From NCBI GenBank assembly GCA_019234295.1, contig JAFALK010000071.1, forward strand, positions 1-52,718: a DNA stretch of 52,718 nucleotides. The letters run 5' to 3'. Below the pieces are notes generated by a model, which worked only from the letters and a program-made list of their open reading frames with translations, was not told the origin of the DNA and ran no database searches. This stretch comes from Roseateles sp. (GTDB lineage: Bacteria; Pseudomonadota; Gammaproteobacteria; Burkholderiales; Burkholderiaceae_C). This document shows, piece after piece, positions 24,144 through 32,732 of this stretch; the first letter of the stretch is position 1, and every line of letters starts with the position of its first letter. A program made the position numbers and the translations under genes.

Positions 24144-25397
24144 ATGAGCTTTGAAATCGCACTCGCAGGTATTTCCACCGTCAGCAGCAGCCTCGACGAG
24201 ATCAGCAACAACATCGCCAACGCCGGCACCTTCGGCTACAAGTCCAGCCGCGCTAACTTCGAGGCCGTCTACGCGGACGGCAAGACCAACGGCGCCCAGG
24301 TTGGCTCCGTGACGCAGAGCATGGACAAGGTCGGCGGCATCGTGAACACCGGCAAGAGCATGGACGCCATGATTGAGGGCCAGGGCTTCTTCGCCGTGCG
24401 CAACTCCAACGGCCAGGTGGTCTACACCCGCGTTGGCCAGTTCAACACCGACAAGAACGGCTACGTCGTCGACAGCACCGGACGCAAGCTGCAGGGCTAT
24501 GCCGCCGTCCTCGACAAGAACGGCCAGACCGTGCCGGGCGCGGCACTGGGCGCCCTGGGCGACCTGAAGGTGCCCGCCGGCCAGATCGGTGCCCAGGCGA
24601 CGACCACGCTGGATTACAGCGGCAACCTCTCGGCCGACTGGACCGCCCCGGCCACGCCCACCTTCGACAGCACCGACCCCACCAGCTACAACAGCTCCGT
24701 GACCTCGGTCGTCTTCGACTCGCTGGGTAAGCAGCACACGCTGACCCAGTACTTCGTCAGCGCCGGCGTGGGCAACGTCAACGTCTACTACAGCTTCGAC
24801 GGTGCTGCGCGCAAGGACGTCCCCGGCCCGGCCACGCCCGACGCGAGCATGGCTTTCAACCTCAACGGCCAGCTCACGGCCGTGAACACCACGCCGCCGC
24901 CAGCCACTCCGACGCTGATCACCACCTTCAACGCCGCGCCGGCCGGCGCCCAGCCGCTGTCCGTGGCGATCAACTACACGAACACGACCTCGTTCTCCGG
25001 CGACACGACGACGCTGGCCAACACCGCCAACGGTTACACCGCCGGCGTCCTGACCGGCACGGCCATCGGCGAGGATGGCGCCGTGACGGCCACTTACAGC
25101 AACGGCCTCAAGCAGACCGTGGGCACCGTGGCGCTGGCCACCTTCGCCGATGAAGAAGCGCTGACGCCGCTGTCCGGCACCAGCTGGGCCGTGAATAACG
25201 CCACCGGCCCCGCGCTGTTCTCTCAGCCGGGCGCGGGCGCCGCTCCCAAGCTGGCCACCGGATCGCTCGAGCAGTCAAACGTGGATGTGACCGCCGAGCT
25301 CGTGAACCTGATGACCTCCCAGCAGGTTTACCAGGCCAATGCCAAGGTCATCTCCACCCAGAGCCAGATGATGCAATCCCTCATGCAGGCTGTTTGA
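24144..25397 (+). CDS. flgE: Hook protein FlgE
   Basis: A 417-residue hook subunit. It has the N-terminal axial signature (LDEISNNIANAGTFGYKSSR), the FlgE/F/G domain (MIEGQGFFAVRNSNGQVVYT, VGQFNTDKNGYVVDSTGRKL) and the C-terminal helix ELVNLMTSQQVYQANAKVIS. The variable centre is rich in Thr/Ala. AGGAG precedes the ATG. Its TGA shares a base with the flgF start. Confidence 0.97.
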   Translation: MSFEIALAGISTVSSSLDEISNNIANAGTFGYKSSRANFEAVYADGKTNGAQVGSVTQSMDKVGGIVNTGKSMDAMIEGQGFFAVRNSNGQVVYTRVGQFNTDKNGYVVDSTGRKLQGYAAVLDKNGQTVPGAALGALGDLKVPAGQIGAQATTTLDYSGNLSADWTAPATPTFDSTDPTSYNSSVTSVVFDSLGKQHTLTQYFVSAGVGNVNVYYSFDGAARKDVPGPATPDASMAFNLNGQLTAVNTTPPPATPTLITTFNAAPAGAQPLSVAINYTNTTSFSGDTTTLANTANGYTAGVLTGTAIGEDGAVTATYSNGLKQTVGTVALATFADEEALTPLSGTSWAVNNATGPALFSQPGAGAAPKLATGSLEQSNVDVTAELVNLMTSQQVYQANAKVISTQSQMMQSLMQAV

Positions 25398-26131
25398 TGG
25401 ATGCGTTGATCTACACCGTCATGAGCGGCGCCGAGCGCGTGATGAACGCGCAGCAGGTGCACGCCAACAACCTGGCCAACCTAAACACGTCCGGCTTCCG
25501 GGCCAATATGGAGCAGGCCGGGTCCCTCGACATTCAGGGCCAGGGCTACGCGGACCGCGTGCTCTCGAGCTTGAAGAGCGAGGCGGTCAGCAGCCGTGGC
25601 GGCGCCGTGCAGGACACCGGCCGCAGCCTGGACGTGGCCATCCAGGGCGATGGCTACTTCGCCGTAGCCCAGGGCGGCCCGGACGGGGCTGAAAGCTACA
25701 CGCGCGCCGGCAGCTTCACGATCGACGCCAACGGCCAGCTCATGCTGGGCCGCCATGCGGTCCTGGGCGAGGGTGGCCCCATCGTGCTGCCGCAGAACAG
25801 CCAGGTGGAGATCCGCGCCGACGGCACCGTCCAGGTGCTGATGGACGGCCAGACCGAGATGCAGACGGTGGACAGGCTCAAGCTCGTGGACACCGACGCG
25901 CGCAACCTGACCAAGAACGAAGCCGGCCTGCTCGTGCCGCGCGACGGCCAGCCCCTGCCCACCGACGACAAAGTCAAGGTGGCCGGCGGCAAGCTCGAGG
26001 GTAGCAACGTCTCGGCCGTGGAGGAGATGGTCGCGACGATGAACCTGGCGCGCGACTTCGACATGCAGATGCGCCTGTACAAGGCAGCCGACACGATGGC
26101 CGACGGCGGCGATCGTCTGATCAGAGACTAA
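25397..26131 (+). CDS. flgF: Proximal rod protein FlgF
   Basis: A 244-residue rod protein with the N-terminal VHANNLANLNTSGFRANMEQ, the FlgF landmark DVAIQGDGYFAVAQGG, and the C-terminal axial helix EEMVATMNLARDFDMQMRLY. The start is ATG 25397 in TGATG with the flgE stop; an in-frame TTG three bases earlier is less likely. It lies between flgE and flgG as usual. Confidence 0.95.
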   Translation: MDALIYTVMSGAERVMNAQQVHANNLANLNTSGFRANMEQAGSLDIQGQGYADRVLSSLKSEAVSSRGGAVQDTGRSLDVAIQGDGYFAVAQGGPDGAESYTRAGSFTIDANGQLMLGRHAVLGEGGPIVLPQNSQVEIRADGTVQVLMDGQTEMQTVDRLKLVDTDARNLTKNEAGLLVPRDGQPLPTDDKVKVAGGKLEGSNVSAVEEMVATMNLARDFDMQMRLYKAADTMADGGDRLIRD

Positions 26132-26141
26132 GGAGAAATCA

Positions 26142-26930
26142 ATGAACCCCGCAATGTGGATCAGCAAGACCGGTGTGCAGGCGCAGGATGCCCGCCTCCA
26201 GGCCATCGCCAACAACCTGGCGAATGCCAACACGGTTGGCTACAAGCGCGACCGTGTGATGTTCGAGGACCTGTTCTACCAGGTCGAGCGCCAGCCCGGC
26301 GCCCGTACCGACCAGGGCACGCCCAGCGCCACCGGCGTGCAGATGGGCAATGGCACCCGCCTTGTAGGCACGCAGAAGGTCTTCACCAACGGCAGCCTTC
26401 AGACCACGGGCCAGAGCCTGGACATCGCCATCGTCGGCAACGGCTTCCTGCAGGTCGAGGGCCCCAACAACACGCCGGCCTACACCCGCGCCGGTCAGTT
26501 GCAGATCAATGCGGACGGCCATCTGGTCAACGCCCAGGGGCAGCTGCTCCAGCCGCAAATCACCGTGCCGTCCAATGCCACCGCCATCACGATCAGCGAC
26601 AACGGCACCGTCACCGCCACCGTGGCCGGCAGCACCACGCCAACCGAACTCGGCCAGCTGCACCTGTCCAACTTCCCAAACCCCGGTGGCCTACTGGCCC
26701 TGGGCGACAACCTTTATCAGGAAACTGTGGCCAGCGGCGCCGCTACCGAGGGCGTGCCGGGACAAAACGGCCTCGGCCAGATCAAGCAGGGCGCGCTCGA
26801 AGGCTCGAACGTGCAGGTCGTCGAGGAGATGGTTGACATGATCGCCGCGCAGCGCACCTACGAGATGAACACCAAGGTGCTGACGGCGGCCGACAACATG
26901 CTGCAGACGCTGTCGCAAGCGGCGCGCTGA
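26142..26930 (+). CDS. flgG: Distal rod protein FlgG
   Basis: A 262-residue protein of standard FlgG length. Landmarks are ARLQAIANNLANANTVGYKR, MFEDLFYQV, LDIAIVGNGFLQVEGPNNTP, YTRAGQLQINADGHLV and the C-terminal NVQVVEEMVDMIAAQRTYEM. AAGGAG precedes the ATG by six bases. It forms the distal rod that crosses the P and L rings. Confidence 0.97.
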   Translation: MNPAMWISKTGVQAQDARLQAIANNLANANTVGYKRDRVMFEDLFYQVERQPGARTDQGTPSATGVQMGNGTRLVGTQKVFTNGSLQTTGQSLDIAIVGNGFLQVEGPNNTPAYTRAGQLQINADGHLVNAQGQLLQPQITVPSNATAITISDNGTVTATVAGSTTPTELGQLHLSNFPNPGGLLALGDNLYQETVASGAATEGVPGQNGLGQIKQGALEGSNVQVVEEMVDMIAAQRTYEMNTKVLTAADNMLQTLSQAAR

Positions 26931-26932
26931 TC

Positions 26933-27610
26933 GTGAACGCGCTGCACCTCCTCGCGCGCGGTGGCCTGGGCCTGCTGCTGGCCGGCCTGGGCGCCTGCTC
27001 GGCCATCGCCCCGCCGCAGCTGCCTTCTGCCGATCCGGGCCCGTTGCCGAGCCCGGCCGCGCTGCCCTCGCAACCGGTGCAACAGGCCTCCGGCGGCGGC
27101 GTGTTCGTGCCCGGCCGCAGCGCCAGCCTTACGGCCGACACCCGCGCCTTCCGCGCCGGCGACGTCCTCACCGTGGTCCTGCAAGAATCCACTCAGGCCA
27201 GCAAGAAGGCCGACACTCAGATTGGCAAGAGCAGCGACGCCGGCCTGAGCCTTGGCATGAACTCCAAGACCAATTCGCTGAGCCTGGGAGGCACGCGCGA
27301 CTTCAACGGCAGCGCCACGAGCAGCCAGCAGAACGCGCTGAACGGCGCTATCACCGTCATCGTGCAGGAGGTGATGGGCAACGGCCTGCTTCGCGTGGGC
27401 GGTGAGAAGAGCCTCACGCTCAACCAGGGCGAAGAGCTCGTGCGCGTGGCCGGCTACCTTCGCGCCGCCGATGTGGACGCTGATAACCGTGTGTCCTCGC
27501 AGCGCATCGCCAACGCCCGCATCAGCTACAGCGGCCGCGGCCACATGGCCGATGCCAACACGCCGGGATGGCTCACCCGCATGTTCAACAGCCCCTGGGC
27601 TCCGAACTGA
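26933..27610 (+). CDS. flgH: L-ring lipoprotein FlgH
   Basis: A 225-residue outer-membrane lipoprotein. The signal peptide ends in a lipobox LGAC with the lipidated Cys at residue 22. The FlgH core follows: RAFRAGDVLTVVLQESTQAS, ALNGAITVIVQEVMGNGLLR and GEKSLTLNQGEELVRVAGYL. The start is a GTG at 26933, two bases after the flgG stop. It makes the L ring in the outer membrane. Confidence 0.96.
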   Translation: MNALHLLARGGLGLLLAGLGACSAIAPPQLPSADPGPLPSPAALPSQPVQQASGGGVFVPGRSASLTADTRAFRAGDVLTVVLQESTQASKKADTQIGKSSDAGLSLGMNSKTNSLSLGGTRDFNGSATSSQQNALNGAITVIVQEVMGNGLLRVGGEKSLTLNQGEELVRVAGYLRAADVDADNRVSSQRIANARISYSGRGHMADANTPGWLTRMFNSPWAPN

Positions 27611-27618
27611 ACACCATC

Positions 27619-28755
27619 ATGACTCTGCGTCACCTCTTCCTCGCCCTGTGCCTGGCCGCCGCGCTGCCGACGCAGGCCGCCACGCAACGTGCCTCTGCGG
27701 CGCCGACCCCGGTCACCACCCAGAGCTTGCGCCAGCTCGTGCAGGTGGAGGGCGTGCGCGAGAATCAGCTGCTGGGCTACGGCCTGGTGGTGGGCCTCAA
27801 TGGCAGTGGAGATTCGACCCAGGTCAAGTACGCCGGCCAGTCCATCCTAAACCTGCTCAAGCAGTTCGGCGTCAAGCTGCCAGAAGGCCAGGACGCCAAG
27901 GCCCGAAACGTGGCCGCGGTCATGGTCAGCGCGAGTTTTCCGAGCGGCTACCGCCGTGGCCAGTCCATCGACGTGACCGTCTCCTCCATGGGTGACGCCA
28001 AGAGCCTGCGCGGCGGAGTGCTGCTGCTGGCCGAGCTGCGCGCCGTGGACGGCGAGGTCTATGCGCTGGCCCAAGGCAATCTGGTCGTGGGCGGCCTCAG
28101 CGCGCAGGGGCAGAGCGGCTCCAGCGTGACCGTGAACACGCCGACGGCCGGCCGCATTCCCAATGGCGCCACCATCGAACGTGAGATCGCGAGCGATTTC
28201 GACACGCGCCCCGAGATCACCCTGAGCCTGCGCCGCCCGAGCTTCGAGACGGCGACCCGCATCGTCGAGGCCGTGGGCAAGCGCTTCGGCGACATCGCCA
28301 CCACGCGCGACGCGACCACCGTGCAGGTGCGTGCACCCGCCAACCCGACCGAGCGCGTGGCCTTCATGGCACAACTCGATGCCCTGGCTGTGGAGGCCGC
28401 GCCGGCCCTGCCGCGCGTCATCTTCAACTCGCGGACCGGTACGGTCGTGATCGCCGAAGGCGTGCGCGTGCGGCCTGCCGCCGTCTCGCACGGCGCGCTC
28501 AAGGTCGTGATCAGCGAGAGCCCCCAGGTGAGCCAACCCCAGGCCTTCAGCCAGGGCAAGACCCAGGTCGTGCCGCAGTCGCGCGTGCAGGTGGAGCAGG
28601 GCTCTGGCCGCATGTTCCGCTGGACGGCCGGCGCGAGCCTGCAGGCCATCGTGGACACCGTCAACAGCATCGGGGCGAGTCCCGACGACATCATGGCCAT
28701 CCTGCAGGCCCTGGATCAGGCGGGCGCCATCGACGGCGAGCTGGAGGTGATCTGA
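27619..28755 (+). CDS. flgI: P-ring protein FlgI
   Basis: A 378-residue periplasmic ring protein with an N-terminal signal peptide (LFLALCLAAALPTQAATQ). Landmarks are VEGVRENQLLGYGLVVGLNG, the SVTVNTPTAGRIPNGATIER segment and the C-terminal end PDDIMAILQALDQAGAIDGE. ATG 27619 begins the signal peptide; the frame is open upstream but reads through flgH. It follows flgH by eight bases and its TGA overlaps the next ATG by one base. Confidence 0.96.
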   Translation: MTLRHLFLALCLAAALPTQAATQRASAAPTPVTTQSLRQLVQVEGVRENQLLGYGLVVGLNGSGDSTQVKYAGQSILNLLKQFGVKLPEGQDAKARNVAAVMVSASFPSGYRRGQSIDVTVSSMGDAKSLRGGVLLLAELRAVDGEVYALAQGNLVVGGLSAQGQSGSSVTVNTPTAGRIPNGATIEREIASDFDTRPEITLSLRRPSFETATRIVEAVGKRFGDIATTRDATTVQVRAPANPTERVAFMAQLDALAVEAAPALPRVIFNSRTGTVVIAEGVRVRPAAVSHGALKVVISESPQVSQPQAFSQGKTQVVPQSRVQVEQGSGRMFRWTAGASLQAIVDTVNSIGASPDDIMAILQALDQAGAIDGELEVI

Positions 28756-29114
28756 TGAACACCATCCCCATCCAGACCGACACCGTCACGGCAGAGCAGA
28801 AGGACAAGGACCGCGTGCGCGCGCAAGCCAGCGACGCGGCAGAGAAGTTCGAAGCCCACTTCATCAAGAAGATGATGGAGCAGATGCGTGCCAGCAACCG
28901 CGCGATGTCCGAGGCCGACGGCAAGAGCCACGCCCACTTCAACGACGACATGCTCGACGTCGCGGACGGCCTGGTGGCCGACGCACTTGCGCACCAGCGC
29001 GCCTTCGGGATTGCCGACCTGATGCTCAAGCATGTGCTGCCGACGGATTTAAGTCCCAAGCCCGCTGGGTCGCCTTCCCCAGGCAAGACGACTGCCCAGG
29101 ATTCCAAGCCATGA
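28755..29114 (+). CDS. flgJ: Rod cap protein FlgJ, rod-binding domain only
   Basis: A 119-residue protein matching only the N-terminal half of classical FlgJ (AEKFEAHFIKKMMEQMRASN, the final helix QRAFGIADLMLKHVL). This half caps the growing rod. The glucosaminidase half found in many proteobacterial FlgJ proteins is missing here and is a separate gene at 21255-21944. It lies in the normal flgJ position between flgI and flgK and overlaps flgK by four bases. Confidence 0.93.
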   Translation: MNTIPIQTDTVTAEQKDKDRVRAQASDAAEKFEAHFIKKMMEQMRASNRAMSEADGKSHAHFNDDMLDVADGLVADALAHQRAFGIADLMLKHVLPTDLSPKPAGSPSPGKTTAQDSKP

Positions 29115-30475
29115 GCCTCCTGCTGAACGCCCTGTCCGGTGCCGAAGCCGCCCAGGCCGCCTTGACAACCACCAGCCAGAACGTGGCCAACGCCGCCACG
29201 CCGGGCTACACGCGCGAAGGCGTGCTACTGGGATCGCTCCAGGGCACCCAGGCCGGTGCCGGCGTGCAGGTGCTGGCGCTGCAGCGGTTTTCCGACGGCT
29301 ACAAGAACTTGCAGCTGTGGCAGTCCAACAGCGTGCTGGGCCACTCGCAGGCGGGACAGGACTACTTGACCCAGCTCGAGCAGGTGATGTCGGACGACAC
29401 CTCCAACGTCAACCAGGGCGTGCAGCAGTTTTTCGCGGCCTTGAACGCGGCCAGCGGCCAGCCCGACTCGGTGCCCCTGCGCCAGCAGGTGCTTTCCTCC
29501 GCCAACGCGCTGACCCAGCGCATGGGCACGCTGCAGAACTTGCTGGGCAGTCAACAGGCCTCGATCAACGCTCAGCAGCAGGCCATCTTGGTGCAGCTCA
29601 ACAGTCTGGCCGGTGATATCGCGCTGCTCAACGGCAAGATCACGGCGGCCCGCGCCACCGGCATCCAGGACTCCGGCCTGCAGGATGCGCGCGACCAGAA
29701 GATCGACACTCTGGCTTCGCTCGTGGGCCTGCGGGTGGTCGACCAGCCCGACGGCAGCAAGAGCGTTTCGCTGCCCAATGGCCAACCCCTCGTGATGGGC
29801 ACCAGTGCCGGCACGCTTTCGCTCACGGGTGGGCAGCTGTCGCTGTCCATTGCCAGCTCCAAGTTCTCGGTGCCGACCACCCAGCTCAGCGGCCAGCTCG
29901 GCGGGCTCTTTGATACAGCGGCCCAGGTGCTCTCGCCCCTGGTCACGCAAATGCAGGAGCTGGCCACCAATATCGGCACGAAGGTCAACGCTCAGCTTGC
30001 GGCCGGTTTCGCGCCCCCCGCGGCCACGCCGGGCCAGCCGATGTTTACGCTCAACAACGGCCAATTGCAGTTGACATCCCTGCAGGCCACCGACCTGGCC
30101 TTCTCCAGCAATCCGGCCGACGTGGGCAACAGCGACAACCTCAGCGCCCTGATCGCGCTGCAAAAGCAGCCGATGACGCTGACCCAGTTCAACGCCGCGG
30201 GCCAAGCGACGGGCACGACCCAGATCGTGATGGGCGATGTGTTCAATCAGATCGTCGGCAGCCTGGGTACCGCCAGCCAGCAGAACCAGGCCTCGATCAA
30301 GACTGCGCAGACCGTGCGCGACCAGGCCCAGCAGAACTGGAGCTCCAGCGCCGGCGTGAACAACGACGAAGAGGCGACCAACCTCATGCAGTATCAGCAG
30401 CTCTACCAGTCCAACATGAAGGTCGCGCAGGTAGCCAACACCCTGTTCGACGCCGCGCTGCACATGCTGGGCTGA
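29111..30475 (+). CDS. flgK: Hook-filament junction protein FlgK
   Basis: A 454-residue hook-associated protein 1. The N-terminal AALTTTSQNVANAATPGYTR, the segment SDDTSNVNQGVQQFFAALNA, and the C-terminal EEATNLMQYQQLYQSNMKVA with the final helix are diagnostic. It is somewhat shorter than many FlgK proteins, the difference lying in the variable centre. It is coupled to flgJ by ATGA and exported with FlgN help. Confidence 0.95.
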   Translation: MSLLLNALSGAEAAQAALTTTSQNVANAATPGYTREGVLLGSLQGTQAGAGVQVLALQRFSDGYKNLQLWQSNSVLGHSQAGQDYLTQLEQVMSDDTSNVNQGVQQFFAALNAASGQPDSVPLRQQVLSSANALTQRMGTLQNLLGSQQASINAQQQAILVQLNSLAGDIALLNGKITAARATGIQDSGLQDARDQKIDTLASLVGLRVVDQPDGSKSVSLPNGQPLVMGTSAGTLSLTGGQLSLSIASSKFSVPTTQLSGQLGGLFDTAAQVLSPLVTQMQELATNIGTKVNAQLAAGFAPPAATPGQPMFTLNNGQLQLTSLQATDLAFSSNPADVGNSDNLSALIALQKQPMTLTQFNAAGQATGTTQIVMGDVFNQIVGSLGTASQQNQASIKTAQTVRDQAQQNWSSSAGVNNDEEATNLMQYQQLYQSNMKVAQVANTLFDAALHMLG

Positions 30476-30501
30476 TTTCAGACAAGACCAAGGAACCCGC
30501 C

Positions 30502-31383
30502 GTGCGTATCGCCAGCAACCAATACCAGGCCACCATGAACCGGGCCCTCCAGGACGCCAACTCCGGCTTGGCCCAGGTCATGCAGCAGATGGCCACGGGC
30601 GACAAGCTGCTCAAGCCCTCGGACGATCCGATCGCCACCACGCGCCTGGCGCGTCTGGCTGGCGACGATGCCGCCCTGAACCAGTACCAGAGCAACATCA
30701 CGGCCCTACAGAGCCGGCTCAAGAACAGCGAGTCGACGCTGAGCAGCATCCAGGATGGCCTGCATTCGGCCCGAGACCTGCTGGTCTGGGCAGCCGACGG
30801 CTCCAACACGCCCGCGGACCTCAATGCCATGTCCGGCTCGCTGAAGTCCTTGCACGACAGCCTGCTGTACCTGGCCAACAGCACCGACGCCGAAGGCCAC
30901 TACCTGTTCAGCGGCACGGCCAGCAACCAGCCCACGGTCGACCCGGCCTACAACTTCCTCGGCAACACCGCGACGCAGCAGGTGGCCGTGGCCGACCAAC
31001 TGACCATCAGCGCCAATGTGAGCCTGCCCACTATGGGCGGCTTCTTGCAGCAGCTGAACAACCTGGCCACGCTGCTGGCGAACCCGGCCATCACCACGGC
31101 CGGCGTGCAGGGCAGCGTCTCGGCCGCCATTGCTGGGCTGGACACGATGCTGAACACGGTCTCCGGCACCATCGGCGTGCTCGGTGGTCGCCAGAACATG
31201 CTGCAGACGCTGAGCAACACGCAGTCGGCGGTCAAGGTCTCGGACGAACAGTCCGAACTCACGCTCGGCCAGATCGACTACGGCGAGGCGTCCACGCGGC
31301 TGAACAGCTACTCGATCGCGGTGCAGGCCACGCAGAAGGCCTACGCCAAGGTCAGCCAGCTGACCCTGTTCAGCGTGATCTGA
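30502..31383 (+). CDS. flgL: Hook-filament junction protein FlgL
   Basis: A 293-residue hook-associated protein 3. It shows the flagellin-like N-terminus (MATGDKLLKPSDDPIATTRL), QSRLKNSESTLSSIQDGL, the EGHYLFSGTASNQPTV motif, and the C-terminal YGEASTRLNSYSIAVQATQK. The start is a GTG at 30502 with AAGGA seven bases upstream. Its TGA shares a base with the next ATG. Confidence 0.95.
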   Translation: MRIASNQYQATMNRALQDANSGLAQVMQQMATGDKLLKPSDDPIATTRLARLAGDDAALNQYQSNITALQSRLKNSESTLSSIQDGLHSARDLLVWAADGSNTPADLNAMSGSLKSLHDSLLYLANSTDAEGHYLFSGTASNQPTVDPAYNFLGNTATQQVAVADQLTISANVSLPTMGGFLQQLNNLATLLANPAITTAGVQGSVSAAIAGLDTMLNTVSGTIGVLGGRQNMLQTLSNTQSAVKVSDEQSELTLGQIDYGEASTRLNSYSIAVQATQKAYAKVSQLTLFSVI

Positions 31384-32429
31384 TGCAGGCTGCAGCGGTC
31401 ATGCGCCCGGCGCTCCAGGGCGTCGGCGGACTCGGGCGCCCGACGGGCACGCTGTCCATCGATGCGCCGGCCTCGTCCGACTCGGCCCCCACGCCTGCGC
31501 TCGATCAGTTGCTGGCGCTATTGCCGGCCCGCACAGAAAGCGGTAGCGCCGCGCGAGAGCCGGGCCTGCAGCTGCGCATCGGCGCCTTGCAGCAGGGGGC
31601 GGATTACCTCGACCGACTCGCACAGGGCCTGCAGGCGCTCAAACAGCAGCTCAGCAGCGCCATGGCCCGAAGCGATGCTGACACCGGTGCCTTGCAAGCC
31701 GGCGTGGACCGGCTCGAAGCGCTGTGGCAGGCGCGCAGCGCCGAGGCCGGCGGCCAGCTCAACGCGCAGCTCCAGCCGCCCTCGGCTGACGCGGCTGCCG
31801 ATGCGGCGGCCCAGCAGCGTTTCAGGGTGCGCGGCCTCGACGCCGACAGCCTGCAAGCGAGTGGTGCGGAAACCCTGCGCGTGCAGGTGCCGGGTCAGGC
31901 CGGCACGCTGCGCGTGCAGATTGACGGCGGCAGCACTGCCCAGGGCGCGAAAGCGCTGCGCGACGCGCTGGCCCCGGCCGGCGTGCAGGTGCAGGCCCAG
32001 GGCGGCCAGCTCTGGTTCAGCGTAGATGAATTGCGCTGGCCGGCCCTACAGGACGGCCTGCGCATCCAGGGCGGCGGCAGGCGCTTCCCAGGCGGCCAAG
32101 CCGTTCGGCCGGCGCTGGATCCGGCACCAGCGGCTATCGACACGCGCCGCTGGCAGCTGGGCAGCCTGGACGAACGCCGCGCCACGCTGCGCGGCCTTAC
32201 CCAGGCGCAGGCACAGACCGCCGCCGCGCGCAAGGGCTATGGTGCGGCGCTGAGTCAGGCGGCCGAGGTCGTGCAGGGCGAGGCCCCGAGCGCCGCCGAC
32301 GCTGCGCAGCTCGCCGATGGCCTGGGCCGCACGATGCAGCAGGCCGATTTCAAGCAGGTGGCCGCGCTGAGCCCCGCACTGCGCGGCTTGCACCGCGAGC
32401 GTGTGCGGCAGATCCTGTCCAGCACTTGA
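31383..32429 (+). CDS. Unknown protein after flgL (LafW position)
   Basis: A 348-residue Ala/Gln/Leu-rich protein that I cannot place by sequence. The N-terminal third is low complexity; residues about 60-120 look helical (LQQGADYLDRLAQGLQALKQ); residues about 145-225 look like a beta-rich domain (RFRVRGLDADSLQASGAETL, TLRVQVPGQAGTLRVQIDGG); the C-terminus is helical and basic. No signal or membrane segment. It is coupled to flgL by TGATG, so it belongs to the hook operon. In Flag-2 loci the gene after lfgL is lafW, a putative hook-associated protein; equivalence is inferred from position only. Confidence 0.75.
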   Translation: MQAAAVMRPALQGVGGLGRPTGTLSIDAPASSDSAPTPALDQLLALLPARTESGSAAREPGLQLRIGALQQGADYLDRLAQGLQALKQQLSSAMARSDADTGALQAGVDRLEALWQARSAEAGGQLNAQLQPPSADAAADAAAQQRFRVRGLDADSLQASGAETLRVQVPGQAGTLRVQIDGGSTAQGAKALRDALAPAGVQVQAQGGQLWFSVDELRWPALQDGLRIQGGGRRFPGGQAVRPALDPAPAAIDTRRWQLGSLDERRATLRGLTQAQAQTAAARKGYGAALSQAAEVVQGEAPSAADAAQLADGLGRTMQQADFKQVAALSPALRGLHRERVRQILSST

Positions 32430-32436
32430 TCACGCC

Positions 32437-32721
32437 ATGAACCAGCTGACGCCGTTGACCAACACCGTCCTGGCGGACCATTACCGGCCGCTACCGCACC
32501 GCCTGAGCACCTTGCCGCCCAAGCTGGCCTCCTTCATGACCCAGGAGATCACCAACCCGGCGCCGCTGCCGACCGAGCCGCTGGCGCATCCGCAGATCGC
32601 CAGCGCAGGCCCGGTGCGCCTGGACAACGGCGGCTCTTTTGACATGCTGGTCTACACCGGACCGCGCATGAAGTTCCGCGCCCTGTCCAAGTCCGGGACC
32701 CTACTCACGACCAGCGCCTGA
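32437..32721 (+). CDS. Small hypothetical protein at the end of the hook operon
   Basis: A 94-residue frame starting eight bases after the preceding stop, with no good ribosome binding site. The protein is Leu/Pro-rich with no motif I recognise ([34 protein letters not shown]). Its last 20 or so codons run into the break point of the decayed chemoreceptor, so the C-terminus may be chimeric. It could be a real small flagellar or cell-surface gene or a chance frame. Confidence 0.4.
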   Translation: MNQLTPLTNTVLADHYRPLPHRLSTLPPKLASFMTQEITNPAPLPTEPLAHPQIASAGPVRLDNGGSFDMLVYTGPRMKFRALSKSGTLLTTSA

Positions 32722-32732
32722 CTCCCAAAGGG

